Source: Deltaproteobacteria bacterium RBG_13_52_11
GTDB taxonomy: Bacteria; Desulfobacterota; B13-G15; RBG-16-54-18
Direction: 5' to 3'
Length of the DNA: 10,742 nucleotides
Assembly (NCBI GenBank): GCA_001797745.1
Contig: MGQF01000033.1
Location: 642-11,383 of the forward strand
Shown here: positions 7,203-10,742 of the stretch, one piece after another
Layout: each line of letters starts with the position of its first letter
How positions within the stretch are numbered: the stretch's first letter is position 1
Notes under the pieces: model-generated
The model's database searches: none
Seen by the model: the letters and a program-made list of their open reading frames with translations, nothing else
What the model was told of the DNA's origin: nothing
Made by a program: the position numbers and the translations under genes

Positions 7203-7868
7203 ATGGAGATTGCAAAAGACCTCTGGGAGGCCGCCGAGGACCTCCGCTACCTCCTGAACCGGGGCTATCCCAGGGATGCCTCCCTACAGTTGGTGGGTAA
7301 CCACTACAACCTCGATCACGATTACAGACACCTCCTGCGTCGAGGCGTCTTTCCCGCTTCGCTCGTTGAGGAGCGGGAGCGAAAGAGGGTTCCCGTGGGA
7401 GAGCTCAGGGGAGAGGGACTGGCTGTGGACGGCTATAACTGCATCATCACCCTGGAAAGCGCCTTGAAAGGCAAGACCATCGTGCTGGCCGACGACGGCT
7501 TTGTGAGGGACATCTCCGGGGTCTCAGGCGGATATCGGGAGACCCCGGAAACAACAAAAGCCCTGGGACTAATCATGGCATTTCTGCAGTCCGCGGGGCC
7601 GGCAGAGGCCCTCTTCCTCCTTGACTCTCCCATCAGGGGGAGCGGGGAACTCGCTGCCCGGATCAGGACCCTGATGAAGGAGCATGGGATCCAAGGGGAT
7701 GCCTCGGCAATAAAGGTGCCGGAACGGATCATGGCCGGATATAGGGGGATCATCGCCTCCAGCGATACCGCCGTCATCGATCAAAGCGAGCGGGTCTTTG
7801 ACCTCGCAGGACACCTCATCGCGGAGCATCTGCGTATCCCCTCTATAATAGAAATAAAAAAGCAATGA
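7203..7868 (+). CDS. DUF434 domain-containing protein, possible PIN/NYN-like C-terminal domain
   Basis: The N-terminal segment (about 10-55) with DLRYLLNRGYPRDASLQLVG and NHYNLDHDYRHLLRRGV is the DUF434 signature. The C-terminal half (about 70-215) follows the uncharacterised domain normally linked to it (DUF5616 type). The motif VDGYN (75-79) heads this half, as it does in NYN/PIN-like nucleases. Acidic residues follow at D97, D98, D103, D141 (FLLDSPIRGSGE), D188 (SSDTAVID) and D193. This spacing is compatible with a metal-dependent nuclease-like site, but that is inference and the family has no established function known to me. It is 221 residues, soluble, without a signal peptide. The start has no strong ribosome site and follows the MEMO gene by 38 bp; co-transcription with the upstream genes is likely. 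The downstream side is closed by the inverted-repeat element. Confidence 0.88.
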   Translation: MEIAKDLWEAAEDLRYLLNRGYPRDASLQLVGNHYNLDHDYRHLLRRGVFPASLVEERERKRVPVGELRGEGLAVDGYNCIITLESALKGKTIVLADDGFVRDISGVSGGYRETPETTKALGLIMAFLQSAGPAEALFLLDSPIRGSGELAARIRTLMKEHGIQGDASAIKVPERIMAGYRGIIASSDTAVIDQSERVFDLAGHLIAEHLRIPSIIEIKKQ

Positions 7869-7896
7869 AAAACGCCTTAATTCACAGCATTGACCC

Positions 7897-8103
7897 CCTC
7901 TCCCCATCGAGACTGTGTCGCAATTCAAATATTTCCCTCGCCCCACGTCAGCGGGGAGAGGGTGGGGGTGAGGGGCTCAACTAAAAAGCATTTAAAATAT
8001 TGTTTTTATTGTAACCCCTCATCCTGCACCTTCTCCCCTAGTAAGGGGAGAAGGGATATTTGGTGCTAAAATGTAATTACGACACAGCCTCATCGGGGAG
8101 AGG
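7897..8103. repeat. MITE-like ~207-bp imperfect inverted-repeat element
   Basis: The gap between the DUF434 and deacetylase genes is nearly filled by one palindromic element. Its outer ends match as inverted repeats: CCTCTCCCC, a short variable part, then CTGTGTCG and AATT (7897-7925) against the complement of 8075-8103, with 24 of 29 positions identical. The symmetry continues inward through CAAATAT and through two internal hairpins, one at 7935-7962 (one mismatch in a 10-bp stem) and a perfect 11-bp stem at 8029-8054. An AT-rich centre lies at about 7981-8013. No ORF or transposase is inside and no clear target-site duplication flanks it. A non-autonomous mobile repeat or a structured RNA are both possible; it may also end transcription from the upstream cluster. 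Confidence 0.75.
8029..8054. other. Perfect 11-bp hairpin inside the inverted-repeat element
   Basis: CCTTCTCCCCT (8029-8039) pairs exactly with AGGGGAGAAGG (8044-8054) over a 4-nt loop. It lacks a following U-run on either strand, so it is not a classical intrinsic terminator. It is the right-hand counterpart of the weaker hairpin at 7935-7962. Confidence 0.7.
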
Positions 8104-8136
8104 TAATAGTAAAAAACCATTTTCTAGTGAGAAGAG

Positions 8137-9132
8137 ATGAAGACCGCCCTGCTCTATAGCGAGGAGATGAAGCGCTACGATTTCGGCCCAGGTCATCCCT
8201 TTCGCGGGGATAGGCACGCAAGCTTCATGAAACTCCTCAAAGAAAAGGTGGGGACGGATAGGGGATTTGACCTCATCGCGCCCACCCCTGCAGACGACGA
8301 TCAACTTCAGCTGGTCCACTCCCCAGCATACATCGAGTTCATCAAAAAGGGGGAATGGGACCCCTGGTCATGGAAGGCAGTGGAATTCGTGGCAGCTGAT
8401 ACCCCCCTTTCCCCTGGAATGGATGAGGCAGCCAGGGTCATCGTCGGGGCAGGTATTGCAGCCGGCGAGCTGGTTGCCACTGGTCGCTATAAGGCAGCCG
8501 TCAGCATCGGAGGGGGGATGCACCACGCCCGTCCTTCCCGGGGAGCGGGATTCTGTATCTACAACGACGTGGCCATCTGCGTGAGAAACCTGCAGAAGAA
8601 GCACGGAATAGAGCGCATCCTTATCCTCGACACCGATGGCCACGCCGGAGACGGGACGTGCGAGATCTTTTATGAAGATCCCCGGGTCCTCTTTATCTCC
8701 CTCCATCAGGACCCCTTCACCCAGTATCCGGGCACGGGATTCCCCCGCCAAATCGGTGAGGGAGCGGGAAAGGGTTTCAGCGTCAACATCCCCTTGCCCC
8801 CCCGTACCGCCATTGCCCCTTTTCTCTATGCCCTGGAGGAGATCTTTTGTCCCTTGGCCCACGAGTTCAAGCCGGAGATAATCCTGCGCAACGGGGGATC
8901 CGACCCCCACTTCGACGATCAGCTCGTCCAACTCGGCATCACGGTTGAGGGGTTCCATCGGATCGGCAACACGGTGCGGGAGACGGCAGAAGCGGTCTGC
9001 GACGGAAGGATCGTGGATATGGTGGGGAGCGGATATAATCCAGCGGTATTGCCCTACGCGTGGCTGGCCCTCGTGTGCGGCGTCTCAGGGCTCGCGGTGA
9101 ACCTCAAGGACCCCATCCCCCTCCCCCCCTAG
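8137..9132 (+). CDS. Histone deacetylase superfamily protein (HDAC/AcuC/APAH-like amidohydrolase)
   Basis: This 331-residue protein is a zinc-dependent deacetylase of the arginase/HDAC fold, predicted cytoplasmic. The catalytic set is intact: tandem histidines H129-H130 in GGGMHHARPSRGAGFC, the zinc ligands D167 and H169 in LDTDGHAGDGT, the third ligand D256 in GGSDPH, and the transition-state tyrosine Y300 in GSGY. The second histidine of the common HHGDG form is alanine here (HAGDG). Length is close to single-domain bacterial members. The ATG at 8137 has a modest GAGAAG ribosome site 33 bp after the inverted-repeat element. Bacterial relatives remove acetyl groups from acetyl-CoA synthetase lysines (AcuC) or from acetylpolyamines (APAH); the sequence alone does not separate these. 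The next gene, a LysE-type exporter, has its own promoter. Confidence 0.93.
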   Translation: MKTALLYSEEMKRYDFGPGHPFRGDRHASFMKLLKEKVGTDRGFDLIAPTPADDDQLQLVHSPAYIEFIKKGEWDPWSWKAVEFVAADTPLSPGMDEAARVIVGAGIAAGELVATGRYKAAVSIGGGMHHARPSRGAGFCIYNDVAICVRNLQKKHGIERILILDTDGHAGDGTCEIFYEDPRVLFISLHQDPFTQYPGTGFPRQIGEGAGKGFSVNIPLPPRTAIAPFLYALEEIFCPLAHEFKPEIILRNGGSDPHFDDQLVQLGITVEGFHRIGNTVRETAEAVCDGRIVDMVGSGYNPAVLPYAWLALVCGVSGLAVNLKDPIPLPP

Positions 9133-9242
9133 TTAAACGAAAGGGTGGGTATGGAAGAGGTAAAAAGGGTTGTGAAGGAGGTTAAGGGATATCTCGCTCC
9201 TTTTTGGAATTGCTTCGGGTAATCCAGCGGGCTGATCTCCCC

Positions 9243-9271
9243 TTGAAGGTCCATCAAGTCATTGTTATATT
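9243..9271 (+). promoter_or_regulatory. Sigma-70-like promoter for the LysE-family gene
   Basis: TTGAAG (9243-9248), a 17-bp spacer and TATATT (9266-9271) fit the sigma-70 pattern, with a predicted start near 9278. The leader would be about 16 nt and includes the GAGGAG ribosome site. It lies in the 161-bp gap after the deacetylase; nothing else in that gap is convincing. Confidence 0.5.
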
Positions 9272-9293
9272 CCTTTAAGACTGAGGAGAAGGT

Positions 9294-9926
9294 ATGTGGC
9301 CTTTGGTAGGGATATTTGTCAGCTCCTTTGTGGTGGGGCTCTCCGGGGCGCTGATGCCCGGCCCGGTCCTGACGGTGACCATCGCCGAGGCCACAAGGAG
9401 GGGGTTTTGGGCAGGCCCTCTTATCGTCTTGGGGCATGGGATCATCGAGCTCTCCCTCTTTATCGCGTTGGTACTGGGGCTTGGCGGGCTCCTCAAGCAC
9501 AACCTCGTCTTCGGCATCGTGGGGACAGGCGGGGCCATGGTTCTCATCTGGATGGGAGTGGGCATGGTGCGAGGGGCAAAGAAAGCCACGTTGAAATTCC
9601 AGCTGGATGAGGGAGAACGGAGCAGACCCGTTCTCGCAGGTCTCTTGACCAGTGTATCCAATCCATACTTCATCATCTGGTGGGCGACCATCGGGCTCTC
9701 GTATATCGCCCTGTCCCAGCGGCAGGGGATCATAGGGCTCGGCTCCTTTTATTCGGGCCACATCATGGCTGATGTCGTCTGGTACTTCTCCGTCGCCGCA
9801 GCCATAACGGTGGGGAAACGTATCATGGATGACCGGACATACCGGTGGATCATCGGCCTCTGTGGAATACTCCTCATGGCCCTCGGGCTCTACTTTGGAT
9901 CAACGGGCCTCAAGGCGTTGATGTGA
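9294..9926 (+). CDS. LysE/RhtB family amino acid exporter
   Basis: This is an inner-membrane exporter of the LysE superfamily, which expels amino acids or similar small cations by secondary transport. Its 210 residues match the family's usual length and form about six hydrophobic segments (approximately 4-26, 39-61, 70-91, 112-135, 145-172 and 183-205). The first contains the family hallmark GALMPGPVLTVT (18-29), with the conserved PGP. The SNPYFIIWW segment (122-130) matches the conserved N-P-K/Y region after the cytoplasmic loop, and the charged loop at about 93-110 lies between segments 3 and 4. The ATG at 9294 follows GAGGAG at good spacing and a predicted promoter. The substrate is unknown. 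Adjacency to a deacetylase could mean export of a deacetylation product, but the separate promoter weakens that. Confidence 0.9.
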   Translation: MWPLVGIFVSSFVVGLSGALMPGPVLTVTIAEATRRGFWAGPLIVLGHGIIELSLFIALVLGLGGLLKHNLVFGIVGTGGAMVLIWMGVGMVRGAKKATLKFQLDEGERSRPVLAGLLTSVSNPYFIIWWATIGLSYIALSQRQGIIGLGSFYSGHIMADVVWYFSVAAAITVGKRIMDDRTYRWIIGLCGILLMALGLYFGSTGLKALM

Positions 9927-9940
9927 AGATAGCTATCAGC

Positions 9941-10030
9941 AAAGGGTTCAAGGATTCCAGGGGCCAAGGGTTCCAGTAAATCCTAGTTTTTACACTTGAC
10001 CCCTTGAATCCTCGACCCCTGGAACCCTTT
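9941..10030. repeat. Palindromic intergenic repeat of GGGTTC/GGATTC words
   Basis: A 36-bp arm at 9941-9976, starting AAAGGGTTCAAGGATTCC, is an imperfect inverted copy of 9995-10030, with 27 of 36 positions complementary and an 18-nt AT-rich loop. Each arm is made of short repeated words (GGGTTC, GGATTC, GGGGCC) with about 8-10-nt periodicity, so the arms also resemble degenerate tandem repeats. It lies between the LysE-type gene and the hydrolase gene and could fold into a long stem in RNA of either direction, acting as a terminator-like or message-stabilising structure. It contains no ORF. It differs in sequence from the element at 7897-8103. Confidence 0.7.
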
Positions 10031-10058
10031 TCTCATTCATATAAGAAGGAGGTACGCT

Positions 10059-10688
10059 GTGATAGTTAAGTTACTGGTAGTCGGACCAATTCAGGCGAAC
10101 TGTTATATCCTCGGCTGTGAAAGGACCAAGCAGGCGGCAGTCATCGACCCCGGGGGGGACGTGAACCAAATCCTCATGGCCCTGGCCAAAGATGAGCTGC
10201 GCCTGGTCTATATCATCAACACCCACGGACACTTCGACCACACCGGCGGAAACAGGGCCCTCAAGGCAGCCACCGGCGCTGAGATCCTCATCCACCGCGC
10301 CGATGCCCCCTACATCCTCAACCAGGGGGCCAGTGCCGCGGCGTGGGGCATGGGGGTGGAAAACTCCCCTCCCCCGGATCGCTACTTAGATGAAGGGGAT
10401 ACCATCACCTTTGGGGACATCTCCCTGGAGGTCCTCCACACCCCCGGGCACTCTCCAGGGGGAATCGCTCTGGTCACCGATAAGATGGTCTTTGTCGGGG
10501 ATACCCTCTTTGCCGGTTCCATCGGCAGGACAGACTTCCCCGGAGGGGATTACGATGGGCTCATCCGCGGGGTGCGGACCAAGATCTTCACCCTTGGGGA
10601 CGATGTGGTGGTCTATCCGGGGCACGGGCCGAAGACCACTGTTGCGCAGGAAAAACAGTACAATCCCTTTTTCGCTGAAGGGGGATGA
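10059..10688 (+). CDS. Metallo-beta-lactamase-fold hydrolase, glyoxalase II-like (YcbL type)
   Basis: This is a cytoplasmic binuclear metal hydrolase of 209 residues, the size of short glyoxalase-II-like proteins. The metal ligands are all visible: THGHFDH (H56, H58, D60, H61), H131 in HTPGHSPGG, D148 in GDTLFAGSIGRTDF and H189 in YPGHG. The GSIGRTDFPGGD segment and the C-terminal TTVAQEKQYNPF are typical of the YcbL/hydroxyacylglutathione-hydrolase-like group. It lacks the longer C-terminal glutathione-binding domain of classical glyoxalase II, so the thioester substrate may be different. The GTG at 10059 is chosen because AAGGAGGT lies 5 bp upstream and the reading begins with the usual MIVK...VGPIQANCYIL. 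The upstream palindromic repeat separates it from the LysE-type gene. A further ORF may begin 1 bp after its stop. Confidence 0.93.
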   Translation: MIVKLLVVGPIQANCYILGCERTKQAAVIDPGGDVNQILMALAKDELRLVYIINTHGHFDHTGGNRALKAATGAEILIHRADAPYILNQGASAAAWGMGVENSPPPDRYLDEGDTITFGDISLEVLHTPGHSPGGIALVTDKMVFVGDTLFAGSIGRTDFPGGDYDGLIRGVRTKIFTLGDDVVVYPGHGPKTTVAQEKQYNPFFAEGG

Positions 10689-10689
10689 A

Positions 10690-10742
10690 ATGGTTTTAAT
10701 ACAGTCTGCTTCGCTTACTTCCTCACCGAGAACACCGTTTGC
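10690..10742 (+). CDS. Possible start of a further gene, cut by the window edge
   Basis: An ATG begins 1 bp after the hydrolase stop and stays open for 17 codons to the edge, reading MVLIQSASLTSSPRTPF. AAGGGGGATGAA upstream is an acceptable ribosome site. The segment is too short to assign and could be untranslated sequence. Confidence 0.3.
   Translation, partial: MVLIQSASLTSSPRTPF

Noticed and set aside
7935..8054. Intrinsic terminator or CRISPR-like repeat in the 7.9-8.1 kb gap
   Set aside because: The hairpins lack following T-runs and there are no regularly spaced direct repeats with unique spacers; the inverted symmetry of the whole region is better explained as one palindromic element.
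9151..9222. 23-codon ORF (MEEVKRVVKEVKGYLAPFWN...) after the deacetylase gene
   Set aside because: It has only a loose ribosome site, no recognisable similarity and a length that arises easily by chance.
9129..9761. 210-codon minus-strand ORF opposite the LysE-type gene
   Set aside because: It is antisense to a clear membrane exporter and is rich in Pro, His and Asp without any domain.

Overview
The window looks like a chromosomal stretch of an anaerobic, Gram-negative-type bacterium. A branched-chain-amino-acid-type ABC transporter is interleaved with two different acyl-CoA ligases, and an iron-sulfur flavoprotein, a MEMO protein and short G/C-rich palindromic intergenic repeats lie nearby. 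This mix is typical of uncultured Desulfobacterota (Syntrophobacter/Desulfobacter-like) and related lineages. That assignment is inference from gene content; no rRNA or other phylogenetic marker is present.

Left third (1-4491, all minus strand). Transcription runs right to left: a PaaK-family CoA ligase, a periplasmic solute-binding protein, a LivG-type ABC ATPase, then a long-chain acyl-CoA-synthetase-type ligase cut by the left edge. Two good sigma-70-like promoters are visible, one before the PaaK gene (4583-4610) and one before the binding protein (3032-3059), so there are probably two transcription units. The set reads as uptake plus CoA activation of an organic (aromatic, branched or fatty) acid. 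The permeases (LivH, LivM) and second ATPase (LivF) are not in the window and may lie beyond the left edge.

Middle (4720-7868, plus strand). A divergent promoter (4665-4693) leads into four tightly spaced genes: an Isf-like iron-sulfur flavoprotein with an added C-terminal four-cysteine knuckle, an unrecognised 115-residue protein, AmmeMemoRadiSam system protein B (MEMO family) with an N-terminal PqqD-like region, and a DUF434 protein whose C-terminal half carries a VDGYN motif suggestive of a PIN/NYN-like fold. This cluster is the least understood part of the window.

Right third (7897-10742, plus strand). A roughly 207-bp imperfect inverted-repeat element (MITE-like) separates the middle cluster from an HDAC/AcuC-superfamily deacetylase. 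A LysE/RhtB-type exporter with its own promoter follows, then a second palindromic repeat built from GGGTTC/GGATTC words, a glyoxalase-II-like metallo-beta-lactamase-fold hydrolase, and possibly the first codons of another gene at the right edge. I see no rRNA, tRNA, CRISPR array, integrase or transposase gene.
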